DNA from: Bin5 sp965204525
GTDB lineage: Bacteria; Chloroflexota; Anaerolineae; Caldilineales; Caldilineaceae
NCBI GenBank assembly: GCA_965204525.1
Contig: OZ241994.1
Span: 1,240,001 to 1,304,000, forward strand
Direction of reading: 5' to 3'
DNA length: 64,000 nucleotides
Shown here: one piece after another, positions 16,754 to 25,723 of the stretch
Layout: every line of letters starts with the position of its first letter
How positions within the stretch are numbered: position 1 is the first letter of the stretch
Made by a program: the position numbers and the translations under genes
Notes under the pieces: generated by a model
What the model saw: only the letters and a program-made list of their open reading frames with translations
What the model was told of the DNA's origin: nothing
Databases searched by the model: none

Positions 16754-17746
16754 TCAGTCCCCGGCAGTCGTTATGACAGCAAAGTAGATGATCTGGCCGG
16801 CGCCGGACCCGGGGTCGACATCTACGGTCGTGCTGTTGAGGCTGGCAAGCGTGTAGCCCTGCACTTCATCCACGGTAACCGTGAACTCACCGGCGTTCAG
16901 TTCTTCGAAGAGTGTACCGGCGGAACCGACACTGTTCTCAGCGGCAACGGCTCTTCCGTCCGGGGAGGTAAGCGTTACGGTGGCGCCGGCGATGAGGTTC
17001 TCGTCGGCGTCGAACAGGCCGTCAGTGTTTCCGTCGAGAAAGAGATAGACGAGTAGCGCATCGGGCGCGACTTTTTCGCTCACGACTACGGCCGGCTGGG
17101 GGAGGGGTTGGGGGGGTTGCGCCGAGTCGCTTGCCTGTGAACCGGTCTCAGTGGTCGCGGCTTTCGAATCTGCAGCCTGTCGATCGTCGGTGCGGGACGC
17201 GCTTGTAGTTGGCGGAGCGGACCGAGTCCTTTGTGAGGCGCCGCTGCTGTCTGACTGTGCGGCAGTAGCTCCCGTCTCCATTTGCGCCAGCGCGTCTGTG
17301 AGGGCCGCAGTGAAGAGGTCAAAGTTGCGCCTAGTGACCTGGAGCTCTTCGACGGCGGTGTCCAGTTGGCCGAGTTGGATGCCCTGGTCGCTGAGCGTGC
17401 GGTCGAGTTCAGCCAGGGTGGTGTCCAGCTCGGCGAGGCTCTTTTGCAGTGCGGCGACCGCGCCAGACTCTTGTTCGAGCAGGATGAGGCGCTCGCCGAG
17501 GGCGTCGACGTTTGCGTTTACTGTTTCGAGGTCAGCAGCGACGTCGGTGAGACCGGCGTCGAGGGCATTGACCCTGGAAATGTTGGTAAAGTTCAGGGTG
17601 CCGCCGTTCCAGATCGCCAGGACGAGGAGAGTGAGAAGCAGGCCAATGATCGCGCCGCCGATGGCAGAGAGGTAGGCGGTCAGCGATTCTTCAACTTCCG
17701 GCATACTGAATTCCAGTTCAGGCGGCTGCTTTGTCTGGAGTTCCAT
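16754..17746 (-). CDS. Single-span membrane protein with coiled coil and SdrD-B-like domain
   Basis: 330 residues. Cytoplasmic N-terminus of about 25 residues, membrane span at about 26-46, a heptad-rich coiled coil at about 60-140, a Ser/Thr/Ala/Gln low-complexity linker (158-215), and a C-terminal beta domain (220-330) containing LFLDGNTDGLFDADENLIAG, the calcium-binding-like pattern of SdrD B / prealbumin-like domains. Likely a surface-exposed stalk protein. The ATG at 17746 has AGGAG upstream; an ATG at 17770 is in frame but lacks one. Its 3' end converges with rsmD. Function unknown. Confidence 0.78.
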   Translation of the reverse strand: MELQTKQPPELEFSMPEVEESLTAYLSAIGGAIIGLLLTLLVLAIWNGGTLNFTNISRVNALDAGLTDVAADLETVNANVDALGERLILLEQESGAVAALQKSLAELDTTLAELDRTLSDQGIQLGQLDTAVEELQVTRRNFDLFTAALTDALAQMETGATAAQSDSSGASQRTRSAPPTTSASRTDDRQAADSKAATTETGSQASDSAQPPQPLPQPAVVVSEKVAPDALLVYLFLDGNTDGLFDADENLIAGATVTLTSPDGRAVAAENSVGSAGTLFEELNAGEFTVTVDEVQGYTLASLNSTTVDVDPGSGAGQIIYFAVITTAGD

Positions 17747-18341
17747 TACTTTCTCCTCAAAGGTATGCACCTTCTACAAGAAACCTACGAATGAGAAGGG
17801 CACGGACTCGGGGCGGATTTCGTCTATCGGTGCGATTCTGTGCTGCCCTGCCAGTCGCTTACAGCAAAGTTGACAGACTTTCTTTCAGTATTGCAAGAGA
17901 GTTACTGGGCCGCTGCCTTACACCCTTGGAATGTGATCAGTGTCGTTCGTATAGCCTATTGAAAATACAGAAATCTCTGGTATCTGTCAACTGGGACGGG
18001 CCGGGCCGGAAGGGCAGTGGCAAATGGGTCCCTGTGCCACAATCGCTTTAATTCGCCAAAAAGTGCAAGAAGGGCGGTTACAAGGGGTGCGTCTACAAAG
18101 CAGGCAGTTTCCTAAGTCCATTGTCCTAGTTTGGTGCAATTGCTTTACCCGGACCCGCCTGGTTATCACCTGGTCGATCAGGGAGGTTGGAGTTCGTAGA
18201 CCGTCTTTTCAGTCACGGAGCGAACAGTTGCTGGGTGGAAACGGGGGCGTCTATAATGGCCGCAGACCCGGCTGCAAAAGCACCTGAAGGGCAGCCATTA
18301 GTGGAGGCAGCCGGCAACTCAGTCTATGTCACCGAGGAAAT
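17747..18341 (+). other. Non-coding stretch between the coiled-coil protein gene and pncC
   Basis: About 595 bases without a credible gene: short frames here lack ribosome binding sites and family similarity. It holds the pncC promoter near its end and a GTGGCA...TGCCAC dyad (18017-18040) without a T-run. No tRNA or other RNA was recognised. Confidence 0.5.
18228..18257 (+). promoter_or_regulatory. Promoter for pncC
   Basis: -35 TTGCTG, 18-base spacer, perfect -10 TATAAT, 85 bases before the ATG at 18342. Confidence 0.55.
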
Positions 18342-18863
18342 ATGGCGAATCAGAATCCTGTTCCAACCGATGAAGAGGCCCTGACGGGGCTGGCGAAGGA
18401 GACGGGCTACGCGCTCAAGCAAGCGGGGCTGATGGCCGCGGTCGCGGAGAGCTGCACTGGCGGACTGGTGGGACACTTGATAACGGAGATACCGGGCAGC
18501 TCAGACTGGTTTCTGGGAAGCGCAGGGGTCTACAGCTATGCGGCGAAGGAGAGGCTGCTGGGTGTAGACGGTGGGGTCCTGTTACGGGATGGAGCCGTCA
18601 ACGCGACTGTGGCGAGGCAGATGGCTTTCGGTGCGCTGCGGGAGTATGATGCAGATGTGGCGGTGTCGATCACGGGCGTGGCGGGACCGGGCGGGACTGT
18701 GGAGAAGCCAATGGGCCTAGTCTACCTCCATTTGGCGGCCAGGGACGGCACGGATCGCGCCGAGGATGCGGTGTGGCCGGCAGACCGGCGCGGGAACAAG
18801 CTGTTGAGCGCGCAGTGTGCGTTGGAGATGCTGCTTTCTTATGCGAAGGACAAGGCTGATTGA
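18342..18863 (+). CDS. pncC: CinA C-terminal domain protein, nicotinamide-nucleotide amidohydrolase
   Basis: 173 residues; a stand-alone CinA C-terminal domain without the MoCF-like N-terminal half. It deamidates NMN to NaMN in the pyridine nucleotide cycle. Motifs: AESCTGG (35-41) with the catalytic Ser/Thr region, and GVAGPGG (112-118). The ATG at 18342 is preceded by GAGGAA. The stop overlaps the next start (TGATG), implying translational coupling with the downstream small protein. Confidence 0.9.
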   Translation: MANQNPVPTDEEALTGLAKETGYALKQAGLMAAVAESCTGGLVGHLITEIPGSSDWFLGSAGVYSYAAKERLLGVDGGVLLRDGAVNATVARQMAFGALREYDADVAVSITGVAGPGGTVEKPMGLVYLHLAARDGTDRAEDAVWPADRRGNKLLSAQCALEMLLSYAKDKAD

Positions 18864-19129
18864 TGGGTCGGCAAGTAGCGATTGACGAGCCTGTGCGCGT
18901 GATTGTGCGCACGCTGCCGGCAGGTAAGATCGCGCCCAAGTGGTTCGAGTGGCAGGGCAGGACACACAGTGTCGTTGCTTTAGGCCGCCAGTGGGACAAG
19001 ACAGTTGAAGGCAGACGCTTGCGTTGTTTCCTGGTCCAGACGCCAGGGCAGAATTCCTATGAGTTGCGGTGGGATCCGGTGGAGGACGAGTGGGTCCTCC
19101 ACCGCGGCTGGCTTGTGAACATGGTGTGA
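18863..19129 (+). CDS. DUF6504-like small protein
   Basis: 88 residues. The pattern PKWFEWQGRTHSVVALGRQWDK ... LRCFLVQTPGQNSYELRWDPVEDEWVLHRGW resembles DUF6504, small beta-rich proteins of unknown role. The ATG at 18863 overlaps the pncC stop. The assignment is by pattern memory and only moderately certain; the gene itself is well supported by coupling and composition. Confidence 0.7.
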   Translation: MGRQVAIDEPVRVIVRTLPAGKIAPKWFEWQGRTHSVVALGRQWDKTVEGRRLRCFLVQTPGQNSYELRWDPVEDEWVLHRGWLVNMV

Positions 19130-19139
19130 GGGAGGGCGG

Positions 19140-20321
19140 CTAGGCGGCGGCCCCGTCTCCCCAGTCCGGTATCGACAGAATCTCCCCATCCTGTAAAGCT
19201 GATTTGTGAGCGATGACGCCGGCTGCCATGTAGCGCACGGCGGACCAGACGTGAATGGCAGGCTGCCGTTCCTGGTGCACCGCTTCGACGAATTCGTGGA
19301 CCAGGTAGGGATGGGAGCCTCCGTGGCCGCTGTACACTTCGGAGGACCGCCCTGCAGTCCGGAAGGCCTCTTCTACTTCAGGCGGCAGGGGGTGCCGCAT
19401 ATCTTCAGGGGTGAGAGGCGAGCGGCTCTCTTTGTCACACCAGTATTCGTTCTCGTAGCTGCCGTGCGTGCCATAGATGCGAAAGGTCTCGCGGTTCTGG
19501 AGCCCGATTTCGCGGAGTTCACAGATGCGCATGGTTGAGCCGTTGCTCATATGGAAGAGAGCGGTCTCGTTGCTGAAGGCGTAGCCTTGGTCGTTGAAGT
19601 AGGTATCCTCGGTTCGGTTGGCGTAGCCCCAGGCACAGACTTTGAGGGCGCGAGCGTTCATCACGCTCATCGGGCCGCTGGTCGAGTGAGTGGGATAGTG
19701 CATGGGGCCAGTCAGGATTCCTCTATTCTTGTAGTCATCTCTGGCTGCGACCCACTCCTGGCCGGCTTGGCCGGCTAGCCTGTGGGCCTGGACCAGGCGC
19801 AGGTTGCTACTGGGGCTGTCGACGTCATGGTAGTACTCTCCTTCGGAATAGACGAAATCGCCGAATGCGCCTTCAGCGCTGCGGCGTCTACAGTAGATTG
19901 CCTCGGGCCGGTAGAATGTTGTTTCGCCCAGCATGTAGGATTGCCCTGTGCGTTCCACTGTTTCGACGAGGCGTGCGCACCAGTCGAGGATTTCATCGCC
20001 GTCGGGCAACATTACGATGGGCACGGCGCTGTAGACGTGTTTGCCGGCATTCAAGGCCTGGACGGCCTGAGGGGCATGTAGCCAGGGCTGGGTGAACAGG
20101 GCGATGGCGTCGATGTCGCTGGCGCAGATTTCGTCCAGGGAGGCGTAGGCATCTCGGGGGTGAAACTTGGCTTGCCAGTGGTCGAGCCCGGCGAAGCGGG
20201 CGATGCGGTCAGGTTCGCGGTCGCAGAGGGCGATGCGATCTACGAGGGGGTGGTTCATGAAGAGGTCGGCGAAGGAACTGCCGAATGATCCCAGGCCGAC
20301 GATGCCGAGGCTGATGCCCAT
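19140..20321 (-). CDS. Gfo/Idh/MocA family NAD(P)-dependent oxidoreductase
   Basis: 393 residues, cytoplasmic. N-terminal Rossmann fold with GIVGLGSFGSSF (6-17) and acidic ALCDRE at the end of beta-2; C-terminal alpha/beta domain with HYPTHS and GYANRTEDT segments. Family members oxidise or epimerise sugars and inositols. The usual catalytic EKP tripeptide after GKHV is replaced by AVP (99-101), so the common catalytic lysine is missing; this variation occurs in some subgroups. The ATG at 20321 has AAAAGGAG upstream. It converges with the DUF6504-like gene ten bases away. Substrate unknown. Confidence 0.88.
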   Translation of the reverse strand: MGISLGIVGLGSFGSSFADLFMNHPLVDRIALCDREPDRIARFAGLDHWQAKFHPRDAYASLDEICASDIDAIALFTQPWLHAPQAVQALNAGKHVYSAVPIVMLPDGDEILDWCARLVETVERTGQSYMLGETTFYRPEAIYCRRRSAEGAFGDFVYSEGEYYHDVDSPSSNLRLVQAHRLAGQAGQEWVAARDDYKNRGILTGPMHYPTHSTSGPMSVMNARALKVCAWGYANRTEDTYFNDQGYAFSNETALFHMSNGSTMRICELREIGLQNRETFRIYGTHGSYENEYWCDKESRSPLTPEDMRHPLPPEVEEAFRTAGRSSEVYSGHGGSHPYLVHEFVEAVHQERQPAIHVWSAVRYMAAGVIAHKSALQDGEILSIPDWGDGAAA

Positions 20322-20462
20322 TTTGGCTCCTTTTCACGGGTCAAGAGTGAGGGATTGGCGGCCTGAATGCGCGGAAGCCGCGAAGTCGCGGACCTTATTC
20401 CGGTCTGGGCCAAATCGGACTGCGCCTTTAAGCGTCAGGGAAGGGGGTGGAATCCAATGCAT

Positions 20463-21401
20463 CTAGGAAAGTCTCTTGCGAAGTCTCTCCAACTCTTCTT
20501 CCAATTCGCGCAGCCGGCCCTGATTCTCTGTAACCTGTCTTTCTGCTAGTTGGCGGGCCGCCGCTTCCTGGTCGGCGCGTTGCGTTTCGCTTTCGGCCCT
20601 GGCAGCTAAGGCGTGATAGCCGGGTAGTACATACCCGCTGTACACGGGGTCCAGTGCCAGCTCCTCAAGGTCCGGCTTACGATGCAGGTCCTCCAGCCGG
20701 AACTGCAAACCTTCCAAAACGTCTGAGCGAAGCACGCCTTCCTCGTCCGGTTGAATGGCTTGATAGCGGCCCCCTGAGACAAGGCGATAGAAGCTCATGT
20801 ACTCGCCGGAGGGGTCGAGAATGAAGTATTCTCTTACGCCGCCGAGCGCGTAGTCAACCCTTTTTTCCTCAGTGTCCCGCAGGACTTCGGCCCTGGTAGA
20901 ATCGGAGACAGCCTCGACGACAAGGTCGCAGACACCTTCGAAGTGACGCTGGTCGATGCGGCCCCAAGGCGTTGGGTTTGTGTCGAGGATTACGCCGATG
21001 TCGGGTTTACGCACGGCTTCCCTCTGTCCGGAGGGGTCGGTAGGGTCGGGCATTTTCAGCTCGAAACCGGTTTCCAGATTGAGCAAAGCAGCGTGCCGGA
21101 AGGTCTCGATGTTTCGTTGCAAGAGCGTAAGAAACCAGTTGTAGAGGTCCAATTGGGGGCGATTGGGCAATGGTTTGGCCTCCAGGATGCCGTTGTTCCA
21201 CTCATAGCTTACGTCGATATCGGGGTAGGGGTTTTCATACCACCTGGCGAAGTACTCATCTTTGGTGACACGACGCCCTTCGTCGGGTGCAGGATCGCCG
21301 GCGCGAAAGGGATTTTCTTGCCGCGACCCGTTACGGCTTTCGACTAGCCCAACATCCTGAATTTCTCGTGCATCCGGCTGCAAAATTTCTCTTGATCGCA
21401 T
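20463..21401 (-). CDS. Uma2 family (DUF820) nuclease-fold protein with C-terminal coiled coil
   Basis: 312 residues. The PD-(D/E)XK-like Uma2 core is at about 45-240: RKPDIGVILDTNP, then LVVEAVSDSTRAEVLRDTEEKRVDYALGGVREYFILDP, matching the conserved (P)D...(E)x(S/D)...K...REY(W/F)xxD order. A coiled coil of about 50 residues ends the protein (RLRELEEELERLRKRL). Many Chloroflexota and Cyanobacteria carry numerous Uma2 copies of uncertain function. The ATG at 21401 has GGAG five bases upstream. No partner gene is obvious. Confidence 0.85.
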   Translation of the reverse strand: MRSREILQPDAREIQDVGLVESRNGSRQENPFRAGDPAPDEGRRVTKDEYFARWYENPYPDIDVSYEWNNGILEAKPLPNRPQLDLYNWFLTLLQRNIETFRHAALLNLETGFELKMPDPTDPSGQREAVRKPDIGVILDTNPTPWGRIDQRHFEGVCDLVVEAVSDSTRAEVLRDTEEKRVDYALGGVREYFILDPSGEYMSFYRLVSGGRYQAIQPDEEGVLRSDVLEGLQFRLEDLHRKPDLEELALDPVYSGYVLPGYHALAARAESETQRADQEAAARQLAERQVTENQGRLRELEEELERLRKRLS

Positions 21402-21834
21402 TTTTTCTCCTCATGCGCCGGAACAGTTGCCGGCGCCGTCTACAGAGATCCTGTGGAGTTTGGCGTCGGAATTCCGTTCTGGGCTCGAGAGGCTTCACTG
21501 AGCGTATTCTAACACGGACAGAGTTGCTGATCCTAACGGGTTGACCAGGAAGGGAAGCTGTTTTGGGCGTTCTTGGGTGATAATGCGGGCTACGCCGCCT
21601 GGTGGGGACAGGAGCACTCACATGGGGCGCCCCTGCCAGCGTAGCGGGTAGCTGTATTCGCCGGATCTTGTTTACAAATTGTAGGCCGCGGCATACGGAG
21701 TCTTCGAGCCAGAACTGATGCAAGTCGCGTCGGCTTGTCTGCCTTTACTCATATTGGATTTCGTAGTAAGTTTCGTGCACCATGGTTGACTCCAGGACAA
21801 AGGGCAGATGTGTAGATTCTGAAGGAGAGATACG
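21402..21834. other. Divergent intergenic region, Uma2 gene and alcohol dehydrogenase
   Basis: 433 bases without a supported gene; it must hold both promoters, but no convincing -35/-10 pair was found. The 130-residue minus-strand frame here has no ribosome binding site and no family pattern. Confidence 0.4.
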
Positions 21835-22902
21835 ATGAAAGCTGCGATCATGTACGAGGCGCACGCGCCGGTGGCGGTGAAAGAGGTTGAACTGGAGGAG
21901 CCTGAGTTTGGAGAGGTGTTGTTGGATATCGTGGGGGCCGGCGTATGCCACAGCGATTACCACTATATTACTGACCACCGTACGCCGCGGCGGCTGCCGT
22001 GGCTGTTGGGGCATGAGGGTGCCGGCGTGGTGCGAGCAGTGGGTGAAGGAGTTCGCGACTTTGCGCCGGGTGACAAGATCATACTCTCGCTGGATGCGAT
22101 GTGCGGAAGCTGCCGCAACTGTACGAACGGGCGGCCGGCGTTGTGTGAAACTCACCGGATGGAGGCGATGAGCCGGTATAAGCAGGATGGCAAACCGATC
22201 TATCACATTCGCCCGACCTTTGTGGAGCAGACACTGGCACTGGCCGACGCGTGTGTGAAGGTGCCGGACGACACACAACTTGAGCAGGCGTGCCTGATCA
22301 GCTGCGGGGTGATCACGGGGATCGGTGCGGTAGTGAACCGGGCGCAGGTGGAGACGGGGGCGTCGATGGCGGTGTTTGGCTGTGGAGGCGTTGGGCTGAA
22401 CGTGATTCAGGGAGGTGTGCTGGCCGCGGCGGGCAAGATCATTGCGGTGGATACGGTGGACTACAAGTTGGAACTGGCGGAACAGATGGGAGCAACGCAT
22501 TTTATCAACAGCGCGAAGGAGGACCCGGTACAACGGATCATCGAGATCACGGGTGGGGGGGCGGACTATGCGTTTGAGGTGGTTGGCTTTCCCGCGATCG
22601 TGAGACAGGCGATCGATTCGGTGCGGATGACCGGTACGGCGGTCGTGGTGGGGGTGCAGCCGACGGGTCAGGATGTTTCGGTGGAGGGGTGGCACCTGCT
22701 GGAGGACAGGACGTTGATGGGGGCTTTCCACGGTGCGGCACGGCCGCGTGTTGATTTCTTGTGGATTTTGGATCTTTACAAGCAGGGCAAGATCAAGCTG
22801 GACGAACTGATTTCGCGCTACCGGCCGCTGGATGAGATCAACGAGGCGTTTGCTGACATGAAGGCGGGCAAGGTGGCGCGATCGGTGCTGGTGTTTGATT
22901 GA
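21835..22902 (+). CDS. Zinc-dependent alcohol dehydrogenase (medium-chain, class III-like)
   Basis: 355 residues, cytoplasmic. Catalytic zinc ligands Cys38 (GVCHSD), His60 with Glu61 (GHEGAG) and Cys157 (SCGVITG); structural zinc cysteines 90, 93, 96 and 104. Rossmann motif GCGGVG at 182-187 with Asp about 20 residues later, so NAD is favoured. Sequence features are closest to class III / formaldehyde-type and mycothiol- or benzyl-alcohol dehydrogenases; the substrate is not determinable. The ATG at 21835 has AAGGAGAG upstream. It appears monocistronic, with a hairpin terminator after it. Confidence 0.92.
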   Translation: MKAAIMYEAHAPVAVKEVELEEPEFGEVLLDIVGAGVCHSDYHYITDHRTPRRLPWLLGHEGAGVVRAVGEGVRDFAPGDKIILSLDAMCGSCRNCTNGRPALCETHRMEAMSRYKQDGKPIYHIRPTFVEQTLALADACVKVPDDTQLEQACLISCGVITGIGAVVNRAQVETGASMAVFGCGGVGLNVIQGGVLAAAGKIIAVDTVDYKLELAEQMGATHFINSAKEDPVQRIIEITGGGADYAFEVVGFPAIVRQAIDSVRMTGTAVVVGVQPTGQDVSVEGWHLLEDRTLMGAFHGAARPRVDFLWILDLYKQGKIKLDELISRYRPLDEINEAFADMKAGKVARSVLVFD

Positions 22903-22955
22903 GAGGCCGCCGCCGTTCCACTTAAGATAATGAAGTCCATAAGATTCTTCCGAGT

Positions 22956-22998
22956 TCATGCGCGGAAGATTCAATCGACCGCGCATGGACGATTTTTC
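22956..22998 (+). terminator. Hairpin terminator after the alcohol dehydrogenase gene
   Basis: Perfect 9-bp arms CATGCGCGG and CCGCGCATG with a 13-base loop, followed five bases later by TTTTT. Confidence 0.6.
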
Positions 22999-23672
22999 AC
23001 GTTATCACGCTCCAACGCCCCCGCTTATCCTCAGCACCCCGATCCATTGATTTCACTCCTTTCCTCACATTGATGAATCCTGCTCAGCCCCGAACTGCAC
23101 GGCACTCCGTTCATGTCGGGCCGGCCTGAGGGCTCAATATCGCGGCCACAGTTCGGGCTTCGCGGGGGCGTCGCCGTTCGGCAGGCGTAGTGCGGAGAGG
23201 AGAGAACGAGGACGGGCCGGCGGGGAATCTGAGGGACTTTCGAGACCCAACCATCGTAAAAGAGCGGCTGTTTGCGAACGCACGTCCTCAAACGAAGAAT
23301 AAAGATTGGTGGAATGAGAAACCATTGCTGCCAGCTCACGGTAGAGGGCGAGCCGGCCGCGGCAATTGGGGCTGGTCGCGACGGCAGGTTGCGGGGCGTG
23401 TGAAATCTTACTACTGGGCGCAGAGGTCTGGAAGACTCAGCAAATGGCAATATAGGGAGCGGTGACGGCGGACTGAATTGGCGCCTGAGACTTCAGTTGA
23501 GAATAGGGGAAAGAGAGGTGCCCCCTTGCTTACTGAATGGAGTGTAGGTGCCATAGTGACACGCATCACAGGACAAGAGGACATAATGCCCCATCCAGTC
23601 CTGACTGCGAAAGTGTAACAATGACATATGTATTATGACACAATTGTTGAGTATCCAAAGAACGAGACATAA
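22999..23672. other. Gene-poor stretch before the transposase remnant
   Basis: Several overlapping frames of 60-140 residues exist on both strands, but none has a ribosome binding site or recognisable family pattern. One minus-strand frame (about 23134-23430) is protein-like in composition (YRELAAMVSHSTNLYSSF) but lacks a start; it might be a decayed gene. Together with the IS remnant downstream, this region looks like a scar of past insertions. Confidence 0.4.
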
Positions 23673-23873
23673 GGCACAAAGTGTCGCCGTTTTGTTGAGA
23701 CAATTCACTGGATTCTGCGCACCGGCGCCCAGTGGCGTGAGCTGCCAGACAGTTGTGGCAAGTGGAACAGTGTATTCAAGCGCTACGGACGCTGGGAAGA
23801 GAACGGTGTTTGGGCCGGCATATTCGAACAGTTCGCCCAGGACCCAGACATGCCAGTCAAGTGCGCAGTCTGA
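23673..23873 (+). pseudogene. IS5-type transposase N-terminal remnant (DUF4096-like)
   Basis: 66 codons opened by a stop (TAA at 23670) and closed by TGA at 23871-23873. They encode FVETIHWILRTGAQWRELP... KWNSVFKRYGRWEENGVWAGIFEQF, the N-terminal helix-rich domain of IS5-family (IS1031/IS427-like) transposases. The start codon and the whole DDE catalytic region are missing and no inverted repeats were found, so the element is dead. Confidence 0.75.
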
Positions 23874-23937
23874 CGGGGCTCCGCAGCTATATCCTAAACA
23901 CCGCCTGGCAGGTGGAACTCCACCCCATAAACTCGGG

Positions 23938-23967
23938 TTGCACTTTCTCTGCAAGATAGTTTATATT
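23938..23967 (+). promoter_or_regulatory. Candidate promoter of the glycosidase-transporter operon
   Basis: TTGCAC, 18-base spacer, TATATT, about 90 bases before the ATG at 24059 and just downstream of the transposase remnant. Confidence 0.5.
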
Positions 23968-24058
23968 CTGAGCGGACGGTGCCCGCTCTTGCGGTTACGT
24001 TGCCACTCCTCTGGATCCTCGAAATCCGATTCGCCAGAAGCTTCGGGAGGAACCTCAT

Positions 24059-25723
24059 ATGTCTGCACTTGAGCCGATCTACCTGACCGACTTGGGCCGA
24101 AGTCTGCCTCAGCTCGCCCTTTCCAGCGAGAGGCGAAAATACCACTGGCAGGTCGTTCCCTACGAGACGCAGGAGTTCAGTGGCAATATGCTGATTGCCG
24201 GCCCGGAAACGGAGGCGCCGCAAGTTACGGTCCCGCTTGGCGTATCGGGTTGGCACCGCATCTATCTTGGTTTGTGGAGCAATTGGACGGAGGACCTGGT
24301 ACGCGTCAGACTGTCCGGCGACAGTTCCTTCATAAAGGTGAACCGCGAAAGTGAGCCGGGGAAGTTCGCCGACAACTATACTCTGGACGAACGGTTTTGG
24401 AAGACAGCCGACCTTACCGGGCAGGACCTGGTCTTGGGCCAGCAGTCAGCCGGCATATCACAGCCTGCTTACTTTGCCTACATAAAGCTCGATCCTCTTG
24501 ATGACGAGCAGGTTGCAAGGCTCCAATCCGACCGTGCCGATGCAGACCACAGGCGGCTCATCTGCATGAACGATGGTTTCAGCGATTTCGCGCGCTTCCG
24601 GCCAACGAGCCGCAAGGAGATCTGGGAGTGGCTCGAGCCGTTCCGAGATACCGACTTCGGGAAGATGTTCTGGTGCCCGGGAGCAGGTGGTGACGTTCTA
24701 ACGTATCCTTCGGCAATTGGCAGCTTGACCGGAAGCAAGACGAGAGACTTTCCCAGGGTAGGCGACCGTTACATCGCGGAGTCGATGCAGATTCTGGCCG
24801 GCGCGGGCATCGACACGATTGAGACGGTGGTGGAATACGGTCACAACGTCGGTTTGGAGGTCCACATCAGTCAGCGGATGGAGGCGTTTCAGTGTTGCCC
24901 TCCGTTTGAAGACTACTTTACAGGCGACTTCTACATGCAGCACCCGGAATGGCGGTGCGTTGACATCGACGGCCGGGAGATCGCGCGGATGAGTTACGCT
25001 TTCCCGGAGGTACGAGAACTGGTGCTTGAAGTTTTCCGTGAATTGGCCACGCGCTACGACATTGACGGCATTAACCCGATCTTCAATCGCGGCGCGCCGT
25101 TCCTCCTTTACGAAACTCCATTGGTCGAGGGATTCCGGGAGGAGACGGGTCTGGACGCAAGGGAACTGGCGGAGGACGATGAGCGGTATCTGCGGTACCG
25201 GGCGAGGGTGATGACGGAGTTTATGGCGGAAATGCGTAGGGAGATGCTGGAGATTGGCGCGGAGAGGGGCCGTCCGCTCGAGATTTCGACGCACGTGTTG
25301 AATAACGCTGAAAGCAATCTCTTTTATGGGTTGGACGTCCCGGCCTGGGTTGAGCAGGGCTTGATCGACAATTTGATCTCCTATCCATGGCGAGATGAGG
25401 AAATCGACGTCGACTACTTTGGTCAACTGACAGCCAATTCGCCAGTCCAGTACTATCCTGAGATCATGCCGCGAACGATGCCTCCGGAGGCGTTCCGCGT
25501 GCGAGCGCTCCAGTACTACGGGGCGGGGGCCGACGGCCTGTGTTTCTGGGATACGAATGGGCGTTATCAGAGGCTGAAAGAGTGGAGCATGATTCGACGC
25601 CTGGGGCACAGGGCCCGGTTGGAGAGTTGGGATGACGGCGACGGGCGCCTCTTCCGGACCGTTCCACTTCGCAGCGTTGGCGGCTATGTGCTGGACAAGT
25701 ATCCGCCGCATTGGGCCTATTGA
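24059..25723 (+). CDS. TIM-barrel glycosidase-like protein A (family unassigned, GHL10-like)
   Basis: 554 residues, no signal peptide. Residues 1-150 form a beta-rich domain with WHRIYLGLWS and VRLSGDSSF; 165-540 look like a (beta/alpha)8 barrel. The segment PEWRCVDIDGREIARMSYAFPEVRELVLEVF (296-326 region) followed by RYDIDGINPIFNRG is the pattern of GH10-like/DUF187-type hydrolases, where the DG-loop strand carries substrate-binding residues. Candidate catalytic acids are Asp335 in YDIDG and Glu259 in TVVEYGH, untested. It is clearly paralogous to the protein at 30455-32191. The ATG has GGGAGG upstream; its stop overlaps the permease start. Likely cytoplasmic hydrolysis of an imported sugar. 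Confidence 0.78.
   Translation: MSALEPIYLTDLGRSLPQLALSSERRKYHWQVVPYETQEFSGNMLIAGPETEAPQVTVPLGVSGWHRIYLGLWSNWTEDLVRVRLSGDSSFIKVNRESEPGKFADNYTLDERFWKTADLTGQDLVLGQQSAGISQPAYFAYIKLDPLDDEQVARLQSDRADADHRRLICMNDGFSDFARFRPTSRKEIWEWLEPFRDTDFGKMFWCPGAGGDVLTYPSAIGSLTGSKTRDFPRVGDRYIAESMQILAGAGIDTIETVVEYGHNVGLEVHISQRMEAFQCCPPFEDYFTGDFYMQHPEWRCVDIDGREIARMSYAFPEVRELVLEVFRELATRYDIDGINPIFNRGAPFLLYETPLVEGFREETGLDARELAEDDERYLRYRARVMTEFMAEMRREMLEIGAERGRPLEISTHVLNNAESNLFYGLDVPAWVEQGLIDNLISYPWRDEEIDVDYFGQLTANSPVQYYPEIMPRTMPPEAFRVRALQYYGAGADGLCFWDTNGRYQRLKEWSMIRRLGHRARLESWDDGDGRLFRTVPLRSVGGYVLDKYPPHWAY

Noticed and set aside
18017..18040. GTGGCA...TGCCAC dyad as a terminator
   Set aside because: Short arms, no T-run and no gene end close by.
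21745..22986. 413-residue minus-strand frame opposite the alcohol dehydrogenase
   Set aside because: Arg/His-rich shadow of a gene with all zinc ligands in place.
23031..23450. 139-residue minus-strand frame in the gene-poor region
   Set aside because: No ribosome binding site, no family pattern and unusual composition (Pro/Arg/Ser-rich).
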